Positions 16,797 through 25,923 are shown, counted from the first letter of the stretch. The stretch: DNA of 64,000 bases from Lentimicrobium saccharophilum (GCF_001192835.1 NZ_DF968183.1:186001-250000); one strand, 5' to 3'. Program-made: numbers and translations. The notes: generated by a model not told the origin, from the sequence alone.

Positions 16797-17819
16797 ATGA
16801 TTATCAGAAGCAAAGCGCCGCTCAGGCTTGGGCTTGCCGGAGGAGGTACAGATGTTGCCCCATATTCAGACATTTATGGTGGAGCTATATTAAATGCTAC
16901 CATAAGTATGTATGCGTATGCAACAATAATTCCTCGTTCTGATGGGAAGATAATTCTGAATTCGATCGATAAGGCTGAAACTTATGAGTTTGATGCCAGG
17001 AAACGTCTCTCGATTTCCGGAACTTTGGATTTACACAGAGGAATTTACAACTCGATCATAAAGAATTTTATTGGAAAACCTCTTTCTTTTTCCTTATCCA
17101 CATACGTTGATGCTCCTCCGGGATCAGGATTAGGAACTTCATCCACTCTTGTTGTGGCGATCATCGGTGCATTTGCTGAATGGCTGAAATTACCCTTAGG
17201 AGAGTATGATCTGGCTAAACTTGCATACGATATAGAAAGAGTTGATTTGCTAATGGCCGGTGGTAAACAGGATCAATATGCCGCAACCTTTGGCGGAGTG
17301 AATTTTATGGAATTCTCGGCCAATGATAAGGTCATTGTCAACCCTCTTCGCATCAAAGATGTGTATCTTAATGAACTGGCCCATAACCTGGTATTGTTCT
17401 ACACACAAACCAGCCGCCTGTCATCCAAAATTATTGAAGCGCAATCGAGAAACGTTGTCAACAATAACCAAAGTTCCATAGATGCAATGCATCAGTTGAA
17501 ACTGCAGTCGGTGATGATGAAAGAAGCATTGCTGCGCGGCGATCTTGACAAAATCGGTGAAATCCTGGATTTTGGATGGAAATTTAAAAAGCAGATGGCA
17601 GATGAAATTTCCAATCCTTTTATTGATCAGCTCTATGAAACCGCCCGTGAGAACGGGGCAACAGGAGGGAAGATCAGCGGTGCAGGTGGTGGAGGTTTTA
17701 TGATCTTTTACTGCCCGGGTGAAACCAGATCTAAAGTAATCAGTGCCCTCAAAAAGTTTGGCGTGGAAGCCAAGCGCTATGAATTCACCGGCGCAGGCCT
17801 TACCACATGGACCATCTGA
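16797..17819 (+). CDS. hddA: D-glycero-alpha-D-manno-heptose 7-phosphate kinase
   Basis: A 340-residue GHMP-superfamily kinase. Motif 1 is the N-terminal LRLGLAGGGTDV, motif 2 is the ATP loop PPGSGLGTSST and motif 3 is GKISGAGGGGF near the end. This arrangement, with GGGTD near the start, is typical of HddA, which makes heptose 1,7-bisphosphate with alpha configuration. The next three genes encode the isomerase, guanylyltransferase and phosphatase of the same pathway, so the assignment is strongly supported by context. L-fucose kinase-like relatives are the main alternative. Confidence 0.9.
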   Translation: MIIRSKAPLRLGLAGGGTDVAPYSDIYGGAILNATISMYAYATIIPRSDGKIILNSIDKAETYEFDARKRLSISGTLDLHRGIYNSIIKNFIGKPLSFSLSTYVDAPPGSGLGTSSTLVVAIIGAFAEWLKLPLGEYDLAKLAYDIERVDLLMAGGKQDQYAATFGGVNFMEFSANDKVIVNPLRIKDVYLNELAHNLVLFYTQTSRLSSKIIEAQSRNVVNNNQSSIDAMHQLKLQSVMMKEALLRGDLDKIGEILDFGWKFKKQMADEISNPFIDQLYETARENGATGGKISGAGGGGFMIFYCPGETRSKVISALKKFGVEAKRYEFTGAGLTTWTI

Positions 17820-17855
17820 TCAGCAACTCAAAGCATACCCGTTTCTGCTTTTACC

Positions 17856-17863
17856 TATATTTG
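17856..17863 (+). promoter_or_regulatory. Internal -7 element (TATATTTG) before gmhA
   Basis: TATATTTG matches TAnnTTTG, 14 bases before the ATG at 17878, in the 58-base gap after hddA. It may give the last heptose genes a separate promoter. Confidence 0.5.
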
Positions 17864-17877
17864 CAAAAAATAATACT

Positions 17878-18459
17878 ATGCAGACCAGAATTCGTGAGGT
17901 TTTCCGTTCTTCCATCGATGTAAAGGAGTCGATTTTGCAGGATGACAACTTGCTTAAATCAATTGAAGCAGCCACTCGCACTATTATAGAAGCCTTTCGT
18001 ATGAGCAGAAGTGTTCTTTTCTGCGGAAATGGAGGCAGCGCCGCTGACGCCCAGCATTTGGCTGCCGAATTTTCAGGCCGCTTTTATTATGACCGGCCTC
18101 CCCTGAATTCGGAAGCCCTGCATGTGAATACCAGCTATCTGACAGCTGTTGGAAACGACTACTCTTTTGATGAAGTTTATGCCCGTATCGTGAGGGCAAA
18201 AGCAAAAAAAGGCGATGTATTGGTGGCCCTTTCCACTTCAGGAAATTCTGAAAATATCCTCAGGGCCATTCAGGCTGCCGGTGATGTGGGAATGACCGTA
18301 ATAGGAATGACGGGGCAAAGCGGTGGAAAAATGAAGGATAAATGTGATGTCCTTATCAATGTACCTTCGGCTGATACCCCCCGGATACAGGAAGCTCACA
18401 TTACCATCGGGCATATTATCTGCGAACTTGTTGAATCTGCATTATTTCCGCGCCACTGA
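17878..18459 (+). CDS. gmhA: Phosphoheptose (sedoheptulose 7-phosphate) isomerase
   Basis: A 193-residue SIS-domain enzyme. CGNGGSAADAQHLAAEF carries the substrate loop, ALSTSGNSEN is the phosphate-binding serine-rich loop, and the C-terminal helix QEAHITIGHIICELVE contains the catalytic-type His and Glu. It converts sedoheptulose 7-phosphate to D-glycero-D-manno-heptose 7-phosphate. The ATG at 17878 is chosen over the longer open frame because a promoter element precedes it and because family members begin here. Its stop overlaps the next start (TGATG). Confidence 0.95.
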   Translation: MQTRIREVFRSSIDVKESILQDDNLLKSIEAATRTIIEAFRMSRSVLFCGNGGSAADAQHLAAEFSGRFYYDRPPLNSEALHVNTSYLTAVGNDYSFDEVYARIVRAKAKKGDVLVALSTSGNSENILRAIQAAGDVGMTVIGMTGQSGGKMKDKCDVLINVPSADTPRIQEAHITIGHIICELVESALFPRH

Positions 18460-19175
18460 TGTTCATGGCATATCCCGATATCGTTATTCTTGCCGGCGGA
18501 CTGGGTACCCGTCTGAATCAAGCGGTTCCTGATACCCCCAAACCCATGGCGCCCGTCAACGGGAAACCCTTTCTTCAATATCTGCTCAATCATATCAATG
18601 CAGCCGGCTTCAGGCGGGTAATTCTTTCAACCGGTTATATGAGTGAAAAGATTGAATCCTATTTTAAAAACAAGTATAAAGATCTGGAGTTGCTTTATTC
18701 GGTCGAAGATGAACCTTTGGGGACAGGAGGCGCTGTGCAGCTGGCATTTCAAAAGGTTCAGACACCTCATTTTATGGTTATAAACGGAGATACGTTTTTC
18801 CGGATTAACCTGGATTTGTTGTTTCAAAAGCATATTGAGCAACTGGCCGATGTCACCATGGCCCTCCGGTGGGTGGAAGATGCATCCCGATACGGCTCGG
18901 TTGAATTCGACCGGAATAACCGAATTCTGAAGTTTACCGAGAAATCGGAAATGCCAAAGCCAGGGTATATCAACGGAGGAATATATGTGATTTCTTCCCG
19001 TTTTTTCAAAGCGCAGGCTTTGCCCGGAAAATTCTCCCTGGAAAGGGATTTGTTTGAAAGCAAACTGGATTCAGGCAACACTTACGGCCATATTTTTAGT
19101 GATTATTTTCTGGATATCGGAATTCCGGCCGATTATCACCGGGCTCAAACTGAATTTCATGCATTTGAAAATTGA
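18459..19175 (+). CDS. hddC: Heptose 1-phosphate nucleotidyltransferase
   Basis: A 238-residue nucleotidyltransferase. The signature ILAGGLGTRL is at the N-terminus, followed by KPMAPVNGKPFLQYLL, the VINGDTFF metal-site segment and a DIGIPADYHRA ending typical of HddC. The enzyme activates D-glycero-alpha-D-manno-heptose 1-phosphate with GTP to GDP-heptose. Start at the ATG that overlaps the gmhA stop; a second ATG two codons later is also possible. It overlaps the following phosphatase gene by 17 bases. GTP preference is inferred from the pathway set. Confidence 0.88.
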   Translation: MFMAYPDIVILAGGLGTRLNQAVPDTPKPMAPVNGKPFLQYLLNHINAAGFRRVILSTGYMSEKIESYFKNKYKDLELLYSVEDEPLGTGGAVQLAFQKVQTPHFMVINGDTFFRINLDLLFQKHIEQLADVTMALRWVEDASRYGSVEFDRNNRILKFTEKSEMPKPGYINGGIYVISSRFFKAQALPGKFSLERDLFESKLDSGNTYGHIFSDYFLDIGIPADYHRAQTEFHAFEN

Positions 19176-19725
19176 CAAATCCTGGACCTTGTTTCTCGAT
19201 CGTGACGGTGTCATCAATAAACGACTGCCGGGTGATTACGTTAAAGCCCCTGAGCAGTTTATATTTATTGAGGGCGTACTGGAAGCTTTCCGTACCTTTT
19301 CATCAGTGTTTAAACATATTATTGTTGTAACCAATCAACAGGGAATAGGGAAGGGGCTGATGACCACAGGCCAGCTTGACCTGATACATAATAAGATGAT
19401 GAATGAGATAACCTTGAATGGTGGCCGGGTTGACGGAATTTTTTATGCACCGGCTCTTGATTCCCAAGGCTCTTTCCTTCGTAAACCTTCTGTTGGTATG
19501 GGTTTATTGGCCAGAAAACAGTTTAAGGATATCTTGTTTAAAAAGAGTGTTATGGCCGGAGATTCTGTAAGCGATATGATTTTTGGAAACCGGCTCGGAA
19601 TGAAAACAGTATTGATCGGGGATTGCATTTTAGCAAAACAGCACCCGGAACTTGTTGATTTCGTTTATCCTGATTTGCTTACCTTTGCAAACACGATAGA
19701 TTCTAATATTAAGTTAAAGAGCTGA
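19159..19725 (+). CDS. gmhB: D-glycero-D-manno-heptose 1,7-bisphosphate 7-phosphatase
   Basis: A 188-residue HAD phosphatase of the histidinol-phosphatase-like group. Motif I is FLDRDGVINKRL (nucleophile and acid/base aspartates), motif II is VVTNQQGIGKG, and motif IV is AGDSVSDM. It removes the 7-phosphate between the kinase and the nucleotidyltransferase. The cysteine cluster of classical GmhB loops is not obvious, as in some short members. I start at the ATG at 19159, which overlaps hddC by 17 bases; the longer open frame runs through hddC and is not credible. Confidence 0.88.
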   Translation: MHLKIDKSWTLFLDRDGVINKRLPGDYVKAPEQFIFIEGVLEAFRTFSSVFKHIIVVTNQQGIGKGLMTTGQLDLIHNKMMNEITLNGGRVDGIFYAPALDSQGSFLRKPSVGMGLLARKQFKDILFKKSVMAGDSVSDMIFGNRLGMKTVLIGDCILAKQHPELVDFVYPDLLTFANTIDSNIKLKS

Positions 19726-19727
19726 TA

Positions 19728-21212
19728 GTGAATCCTGTAATTATTCTTACGGTTTTTATTTCCTATTCAGCATTGCTTTTTCTAATCGCCGGAATTACCG
19801 GCCGTCGTTCCACTAACGATACGTATTTTACAGGTAACCGGAATTCTCCCTGGTATATTGTTGCTTATGGGATGATTGGCGCGTCTCTCAGTGGGGTCAC
19901 CTTCATTTCAATACCAGGGGAAGTGGGTGCTTCAGGATTTTCATATATGGTTCTGGTATTGGGTTATTTACTTGGATATGCATTTATTGCCCAGGTTTTA
20001 CTCCCCGTTTATTATGGACGTAAACTCACTTCTATCTATACTTATCTTGAACAAAGATTCGGGCCATATACCTATAAAACCGGTGCTTCATTTTTCATTC
20101 TTTCGCGCAGCATCGGCTCGTCGTTCCGGGTTTTTCTTGTGGTTAACGTACTTCAGATTTTTGTATTTGATAATTGGGGAATTCCATTTGCTGTGAATGT
20201 AGCATTGTTTATGGGGCTGATTTTGCTATATACATTCAGAGGAGGAATCAAAACAGTTGTCTGGACAGATACGCTGCAAACAACCTTTATGCTTGCAGCA
20301 GTTATTGTCTCGGTTACGATAATTTCAAGGGATATGGAGATGAGCCTTGGTGCGCTGATCAATCAGGTCCATAAAAGTGATTTTTCCCGGATGTTTTTCT
20401 CTGAAATTAATGACAAACGTTTCTACCTTAAACAGTTTTTCAGCGGTGCATTTATTGCAGTGGTTATGACAGGTCTTGACCAGGACATGATGCAGAAAAA
20501 CCTCACTTGCCGTAATCTTAAGGATGCAAAGAAGAATATTTATCTGATGAGTTGGTCCCTAGTTCCGGTCAATCTGCTTTTTCTTTTCCTTGGTGCATTG
20601 CTATACCTGTATGTTCAAAAAATGGGAATAACTCTGCCTCAGCGCTCTGATGACCTGTTCCCTCTGATTGCATTAAAGCATCACGGAGCCTTTGCCGGTG
20701 TGGTTTTTCTGATCGGATTGGTTGCAGCGGCATATTCAAGTGCCGACGGGTCACTTACCGCATTGACAACATCATTTAGCATCGATATTCTAGGACTTGG
20801 GAAAAATCAAAAACTGTCTGACAGGGGAAAAGTCAATATAAGAATGACCGTTCATTTATGTTTTGCGGTTTTCCTGACAGGTTTGGTCGTCCTGTTTCGC
20901 TCAATCAGCGATCAGTCTGTAATCACCAAGTTATTTACGATTGCCGGTTATACATATGGGCCCTTACTCGGATTATATGCTTTCGGTCTTTTTACAAAAC
21001 GTAGGGTTGTTGACCGCTATGTGCCGGTAATTGCATTGTTTTCACCGGTTTTGAGCTACTTGCTCAGCGTAAATTCTATGCATTGGTTCAATGGTTATAA
21101 ATTCGGTTTTGAGTTATTGATATTTAACGGATTGATAACATTCCTCGGTTTATTGTTTATTTCAGAAAACCACAATAGCCAATCCGGGAACTCTGAATTG
21201 AACATAAACTAG
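19728..21212 (+). CDS. Sodium:solute symporter (SSS family)
   Basis: A 494-residue integral membrane protein with about 13 transmembrane helices. The family pattern is clear: YFTGNRNSPW near the start, the SLSGVTFISIPGEVG segment after helix two, FRGGIKTVVWTDTLQ, and AAAYSSADGSLTAL. SSS proteins use sodium to import sugars, sialic acid, amino acids or vitamins. The start is a GTG two bases after the gmhB stop, so the gene is in the heptose operon, but the substrate is unknown. The conserved unwound-helix serine pair is in YSSADGS. Confidence 0.9.
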   Translation: MNPVIILTVFISYSALLFLIAGITGRRSTNDTYFTGNRNSPWYIVAYGMIGASLSGVTFISIPGEVGASGFSYMVLVLGYLLGYAFIAQVLLPVYYGRKLTSIYTYLEQRFGPYTYKTGASFFILSRSIGSSFRVFLVVNVLQIFVFDNWGIPFAVNVALFMGLILLYTFRGGIKTVVWTDTLQTTFMLAAVIVSVTIISRDMEMSLGALINQVHKSDFSRMFFSEINDKRFYLKQFFSGAFIAVVMTGLDQDMMQKNLTCRNLKDAKKNIYLMSWSLVPVNLLFLFLGALLYLYVQKMGITLPQRSDDLFPLIALKHHGAFAGVVFLIGLVAAAYSSADGSLTALTTSFSIDILGLGKNQKLSDRGKVNIRMTVHLCFAVFLTGLVVLFRSISDQSVITKLFTIAGYTYGPLLGLYAFGLFTKRRVVDRYVPVIALFSPVLSYLLSVNSMHWFNGYKFGFELLIFNGLITFLGLLFISENHNSQSGNSELNIN

Positions 21213-21229
21213 GGAATGGTGCAAGAACT

Positions 21230-21249
21230 CAGACTGTCTAAAAACCCCG
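21230..21249 (+). repeat. Left inverted repeat of the IS1182-family element
   Basis: CAGACTGTCTAAAAACCCCG, matching the reverse complement of the right end at 16 of 20 positions. Confidence 0.75.
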
Positions 21250-21347
21250 TATCATCTCCCGAAAAAAACAGCATAAATTTTCAATAATGAATGTCGTAAT
21301 AATCCAATAATAAGTTGTACATTTAATGCGTAAACAACACAACTTAA

Positions 21348-22889
21348 ATGAAGTACCAACAAGGACAGGACAGGGAACAGCTGCATATCTTTCCAATGAG
21401 TATGGAAGCTGCCATCAGTTCCGACAATGAGGTGCGGATGATCGAACTGTTTGTGGAAAGCCTTGATATTAAGTCACTTGGATTCAAGGTTGATCACATG
21501 GAGAACGGTCGCCCGGCCTATCACCCCAAGGACTTGCTCAAGCTCTTTCTGTATGGCTATATGAACAGGATCCGCTCGTCACGTGAGCTGGAGAAGGAAA
21601 CCAGACGCAACATCGAAGTGATGTGGCTGCTCAAAGGCCTGAACCCCGACCACAACACCATCAGTAACTTCCGCAGAGATAACCCCAACGCCATTAAAAA
21701 AGTGTTCAGAGCAACAGTTGCCCTGGCAAAGCACTTCAACCTGATTGGCGGCAAACTGCTGGCCGGCGACAGCACCAAACTCAGGGCACAGAACTCCAAG
21801 AAAAACAATTTCAACGAAAAGAAAATCCAGCGCCATTTAGATTATATCGAGAATAAACTGGGAGAATATGAGAAGCAATTAGCTGAAAATGATGGCGATA
21901 AAGAAAAAGAGCAAGAACTAAAGCAACAAATTGAAACACAGCAGCAACGCAAGCAATCCTACGAAAACATCCAGAAGCAGCTGGTAGAAAGCGGTGAAGT
22001 TCAGGTTTCAACCTCAGACCCTGAGAGCCGTCAGATGATTACCCGCAACAACATCACCGAAGTAGCCTACAATGTGCAAACCACAGTGGACGATCAGCAC
22101 AACATTCCGATTGATTACAAAGTAACCAATGAGAATGATTCAAAAGCCATGGGCGATATGTTGCGCCGGGCAAAAGTCATTGTTGGAAACAATACATTTA
22201 CAGCCCTTTACGACAAAGGTTACCACACAGGCAGTGAATTTGAGAAAGCAGCAGAGCTAGGCGTTGAGGTGTTGGTAGCTATTCCTGCTGTGGCCGCCAA
22301 TGCACCCGATGAAGCCTACAATGTGGAGCATTTTCGTTATGAAGCAGCAGGAGACTATTATGTTTGTCCACAGGGATCGGAATTACACACCAATGGCACC
22401 TGGTATCAAAGCAAAGCAGCACCTTTTAAACAATACAAAACACCTGACTGTAAAACATGTCCGGTGAGGGAGTTATGCACTACATCCATCAAGAACGGAA
22501 AGATCGTCCAGCGCAATAAATATGTTGAATACATAGAAGCCAACAAGATTCGCATCCAACATAACCAGAACTATTACCGCCGACGACAGGCCATTGTGGA
22601 ACATCCCTATGGCACAATAAAAAGGCAATGGGGCTTCAATTACATCATGACCAAAAAAAGCATCAAACGTGCCTCGGCCGATGTAGGATTGGTATTCACG
22701 GCCTACAATTTGCGCAGAATTTTGAATATCATTGGAAAAGAAGCACTTAGGTGTTTTCTTGTTGATTTTTTGATGTATATTGTCGTCTTTTGGGCTTTAT
22801 TAGAGCATTTTTGGCGCATGCAAAAAAATCAGCTTCAAGTTTCGCTTGAAAAATCAAGTTGTTTAGAACCTAAGTATTTGTTAATTTAG
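21348..22889 (+). CDS. IS1182-family transposase
   Basis: A 513-residue DDE transposase. The N-terminal domain has GRPAYHPKDLLKLFLYGYMN and RSSRELE, typical of IS1182. The catalytic residues are likely D141 (LAGDSTKLRA), D289 (ALYDKGYHT) and E418 (AIVEHPYGTIKR). A lysine/glutamine-rich insertion (about 155-215) and a cysteine cluster (C340, C368, C371, C377) lie between them, as is usual in this family. The reading frame is intact, so the element could be active. The last 40 residues are hydrophobic and extend beyond the common core. Confidence 0.93.
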   Translation: MKYQQGQDREQLHIFPMSMEAAISSDNEVRMIELFVESLDIKSLGFKVDHMENGRPAYHPKDLLKLFLYGYMNRIRSSRELEKETRRNIEVMWLLKGLNPDHNTISNFRRDNPNAIKKVFRATVALAKHFNLIGGKLLAGDSTKLRAQNSKKNNFNEKKIQRHLDYIENKLGEYEKQLAENDGDKEKEQELKQQIETQQQRKQSYENIQKQLVESGEVQVSTSDPESRQMITRNNITEVAYNVQTTVDDQHNIPIDYKVTNENDSKAMGDMLRRAKVIVGNNTFTALYDKGYHTGSEFEKAAELGVEVLVAIPAVAANAPDEAYNVEHFRYEAAGDYYVCPQGSELHTNGTWYQSKAAPFKQYKTPDCKTCPVRELCTTSIKNGKIVQRNKYVEYIEANKIRIQHNQNYYRRRQAIVEHPYGTIKRQWGFNYIMTKKSIKRASADVGLVFTAYNLRRILNIIGKEALRCFLVDFLMYIVVFWALLEHFWRMQKNQLQVSLEKSSCLEPKYLLI

Positions 22890-22921
22890 CAGTGTAAAAT
22901 TGAAGTAAAATGAGAATTAAA

Positions 22922-22941
22922 GGAGGTTTTTAGACGGACTG
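22922..22941 (-). repeat. Right inverted repeat of the IS1182-family element
   Basis: On the minus strand CAGTCCGTCTAAAAACCTCC, the partner of the left end. It is followed outward by AACT, the same four bases that precede the left end. Confidence 0.75.
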
Positions 22942-22992
22942 AACTTTTTTTAAATTGAATTGTTTGAGACATATTTATTCTAATTCTGACAT

Positions 22993-25182
22993 ATGAGCAA
23001 CATCAGATTTAAAGCCCTTGAACTTGCCATGACAAGGTCTCGCAGGCAGATGGATATATTTCCTGATAAAGTATCCGATTATTTCGGAGAATTGGCCTTC
23101 AGTAAGGCGGTAATGCGTGATTACATGTCGCGTGAAGCCTACCACTCTGTGATGCGCGCTGCTGAAACCGGAGAAAGAATTGATCGTGGTGTTGCCGACC
23201 AGGTCGCATCCGCCATGAAAGCATGGGCACTGAGCAAAAAGGCGACACACTTTACACATTGGTTTCATCCGCTTACCGGAGCAACTGCAGAAAAGCACGA
23301 CGCCTTTATTCAGCCTTCCGGCGACGGAAAAGCTATAGAAATGTTCAATGCCAATGAGTTGATTCAGCAGGAACCTGACGCTTCGAGCTTTCCCAGCGGT
23401 GGTATTCGCAATACCTTTGAAGCAAGAGGTTACACTGCATGGGACCCGACCTCGCCTGCATTCATTCTCGACCGTACGCTCTGTATCCCAACTATTTTTG
23501 TTTCCTATACCGGAGAAGCGCTTGATTATAAAACTCCGCTGTTGAAAGCCTCTCTGGCATTAGATAAGGAAGCTGTTGCAGTGTGTAACTATTTCGATAA
23601 AAACATTAACAGGGTTTATGCGACATTAGGCTGGGAGCAGGAATATTTCCTAGTAGACACTGCTCTATACAATGCCAGGCCTGACCTGGTTCTGACAGGA
23701 AGGACACTTTTCGGCCATTCAAGTGCAAAGGATCAGCAACTGTCTGATCATTATTTTGGAATTATTCCTGAAAAGGTAATTGATTTCATGCGGGAGTTCG
23801 AATATGAAGCTCACAGGTTGGGTATTCCTGTCAGAACCCGGCACAACGAGGTGGCTCCTAATCAGTTTGAATGTGCACCGGTTTACGAAGAGGTAAATGT
23901 AGCGGTTGACCATAACCAATTGCTTATGCATTTGCTGGAGAAAGTCAGTAAGCGGCATGGTTATACTGTTTTGTTGCACGAAAAACCTTATGCCGGAGTG
24001 AACGGATCTGGAAAACACAACAATTGGTCAATGAGCACTGACCTTGGTGAAAACCTGCTTTCTCCGGGAAAAACGCCGAAATCTAACCTGAGATTTTTAA
24101 CTTTCCTTGTTAATATCCTGAAAGCACTTGATACCAATGCCGATATCCTTCGTGCTTATATTGCCTCGGCAGGGAACGACCTCAGGCTGGGAGCTCATGA
24201 AGCACCTCCTGCCATTATTTCTGCCTTTATTGGTACACAACTTACCGAGACACTTGACCTGATTGAAAAACTCGGTAAAAAGGCGCTTTCAAAAACCGGT
24301 GAAAGCAATGGAAATAACATCAATATCCCTCGCATCCCAGAGATATTGATGGATAATACCGATCGCAACCGTACTTCTCCTTTCGCGTTTACCGGTAATA
24401 AATTTGAATTCAGGGCCGTTGGTTCATCGTCAAGCTGTGCAAAACCAATGATTGTGCTGAACCTTATTGTTGCAGACCAGCTGAAGAAATTCAGAAATGA
24501 TGTTGATAAATTGATTGCTGAAAAAGTCAGGAAGGAGGAAGCAATTCTTCAGGTCATCAGCCGTTACATTGCAGAATCGAGAAGGATAAGGTTTGAAGGT
24601 AACAGCTACAGTGAAGAGTGGATTAAGGAGGCTGCCAAACGTGGCCTGTCAAACATTCCTGATACCCCTCATGCCATGAAATCTCTGCTCCGGAAAGAGG
24701 CAATCCGGATATTTGAAGAACACAATGTTCTGACGGAGCGCGAAATAAGGGCCCGATATGAAATCAAGCTGGAGAATTATGTGAGAAAAATCCAGATCGA
24801 ATCACGTGTAATGGGAGACCTGGCTATAAATCATATTATTCCGATTTCAATACGTTATCAGAATCAATTGATTGATAATGTTAAGGGTCTTAAGGAGGTG
24901 CTGGATAACAAAACTTATGTTGCCCTCTCAAAGAATCAGTTGGATACAATAAGGGAAATCAGCGAGCATATTTCCATAATCCGCGACCGTGTTATTAAAA
25001 TGACTGAGGCCCGGAGGCTGGTTAACCGTATTACTGATATTGAGAAGCAAGCTGTTGCATATAAAGAAAAGGTGCTGGTGTTCTTTGATGAAATCAGATA
25101 CCATGCCGATAAGCTTGAGCTGATGGTGGATAATGAAATCTGGCCATTACCCAAATATCGTGAGTTGCTCTTTATCCGATAA
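22993..25182 (+). CDS. glnN: Glutamine synthetase type III
   Basis: A 729-residue glutamine synthetase III, the long homomeric type found in Bacteroidota. Diagnostic parts are HFTHWFHPLTGATAEKHDAF, the GGIRNTFEARGYTAWDPTSP loop, EYFLVD (metal-binding glutamate), RHNEVAPNQFECAP, and NGSGKHNNWS with the catalytic loop. It condenses glutamate, ammonia and ATP to glutamine in the cytoplasm. It stands alone, with an IS element ending 51 bases before its ATG, so the normal promoter region may have been displaced; only a weak -7-like TAATTCTG (22981-22988) is seen. A terminator follows. Confidence 0.97.
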   Translation: MSNIRFKALELAMTRSRRQMDIFPDKVSDYFGELAFSKAVMRDYMSREAYHSVMRAAETGERIDRGVADQVASAMKAWALSKKATHFTHWFHPLTGATAEKHDAFIQPSGDGKAIEMFNANELIQQEPDASSFPSGGIRNTFEARGYTAWDPTSPAFILDRTLCIPTIFVSYTGEALDYKTPLLKASLALDKEAVAVCNYFDKNINRVYATLGWEQEYFLVDTALYNARPDLVLTGRTLFGHSSAKDQQLSDHYFGIIPEKVIDFMREFEYEAHRLGIPVRTRHNEVAPNQFECAPVYEEVNVAVDHNQLLMHLLEKVSKRHGYTVLLHEKPYAGVNGSGKHNNWSMSTDLGENLLSPGKTPKSNLRFLTFLVNILKALDTNADILRAYIASAGNDLRLGAHEAPPAIISAFIGTQLTETLDLIEKLGKKALSKTGESNGNNINIPRIPEILMDNTDRNRTSPFAFTGNKFEFRAVGSSSSCAKPMIVLNLIVADQLKKFRNDVDKLIAEKVRKEEAILQVISRYIAESRRIRFEGNSYSEEWIKEAAKRGLSNIPDTPHAMKSLLRKEAIRIFEEHNVLTEREIRARYEIKLENYVRKIQIESRVMGDLAINHIIPISIRYQNQLIDNVKGLKEVLDNKTYVALSKNQLDTIREISEHISIIRDRVIKMTEARRLVNRITDIEKQAVAYKEKVLVFFDEIRYHADKLELMVDNEIWPLPKYRELLFIR

Positions 25183-25222
25183 GGTTAACCCATTTATCTC
25201 AATAAGTCTGATAATAGCCATA

Positions 25223-25255
25223 CCCTGCATCCTTGAGTGCAGGGTTGGTTTTTTT
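25223..25255 (+). terminator. Rho-independent terminator after glnN
   Basis: Stem CCCTGCA (25223-25229) and TGCAGGG (25238-25244) with an 8-base loop, followed by TTGG and seven T. Confidence 0.8.
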
Positions 25256-25332
25256 ATTATCGGAATACAGAACGTGCAGGAGCATTTGATTGTCAGATGT
25301 GCATTGGTGACAATCCCGGAAGAATCTGCTGA

Positions 25333-25683
25333 TTATTTGTGAGCCTTGCGGTAGGCCCGTTTCCAGGCTCTCCTGGCCCAGTAATTTCGTCTCCAGTATT
25401 TGCCCCAGTTAATTCCTGACCATATCCTTTCATGAAAATAATAAATAGTCAGTTTTACCGTAAAATCGATAATACTGATCAGGGAAGCGTCGCCAAGGCT
25501 TTCATTCAGCGTACGTTTGGTTGTGCTGCGGAAAATAATAAAGAAAACAAAAAACATTACCCCGGAAGCGAGCAAACGGTAAGTCAATGCCTTGATAAAA
25601 CTCCGTTGCGGGCTGTCGCGGAATAGTGTTTCATCTTCAATATTTTGTGTTTTATTTCGTTTCCGGCCGGTAACTGCGCTCAT
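25333..25683 (-). CDS. DUF2061 membrane protein
   Basis: A 116-residue protein with the DUF2061 pattern KALTYRLLAS...SLGDASLISIIDFTVKLTIYYFHERIW, containing two membrane helices, followed by a very basic aromatic tail rich in Arg, Lys, Trp and Tyr. The family is widespread and has no proven function; some members are fused to sulfate-assimilation enzymes. It stands alone between the glutamine synthetase terminator and the divergent DUF4831 gene. Confidence 0.85.
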   Translation of the reverse strand: MSAVTGRKRNKTQNIEDETLFRDSPQRSFIKALTYRLLASGVMFFVFFIIFRSTTKRTLNESLGDASLISIIDFTVKLTIYYFHERIWSGINWGKYWRRNYWARRAWKRAYRKAHK

Positions 25684-25702
25684 AAGTGCAAAAATTTTGT
25701 GC

Positions 25703-25710
25703 CAAATTTA
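25703..25710 (-). promoter_or_regulatory. -7 element (TAAATTTG) for the DUF2061 gene
   Basis: TAAATTTG on the minus strand matches TAnnTTTG, 19 bases before the ATG at 25683. Confidence 0.5.
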
Positions 25711-25792
25711 CAAAATTACCTCTTTCACGATTGAAATAAACCGGTTGGCTGTTTTTGATGTTCAAGGGCTCAGTCAAGTTTTTAGTTATATT

Positions 25793-25824
25793 CCGGTAAA
25801 GGAAATATCCGGTAAAGGAAATAT
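25793..25824. repeat. Perfect 16-bp tandem duplication
   Basis: CCGGTAAAGGAAATAT occurs twice in direct succession (25793-25808 and 25809-25824) in the 240-base region between two divergent genes. Confidence 0.9.
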
Positions 25825-25896
25825 CTGATCCTTGAAATACAAGCCGGAAGTTCGCAATCAGGGGTAATAAATACATTCTGATTTGTGAAAATAGAC

Positions 25897-25904
25897 TAAT
25901 TTTG
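25897..25904 (+). promoter_or_regulatory. -7 element (TAATTTTG) for the DUF4831 gene
   Basis: TAATTTTG matches TAnnTTTG, 19 bases before the ATG at 25924. Confidence 0.5.
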
Positions 25905-25923
25905 AGCAAAATATTCTGAAAGC

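Larger units (their letters stand above)
21230..22941. mobile_element. Complete IS1182-family insertion sequence
   Basis: A 1712-bp element. Its ends are imperfect inverted repeats of 20 bases with 16 matches, and both contain GTCTAAAAACC. The bases AACT stand immediately outside both ends (21226-21229 and 22942-22945), which fits a 4-bp target duplication. One transposase gene fills the element. It lies between the symporter stop (18 bases) and the glutamine synthetase start (51 bases). Confidence 0.85.
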
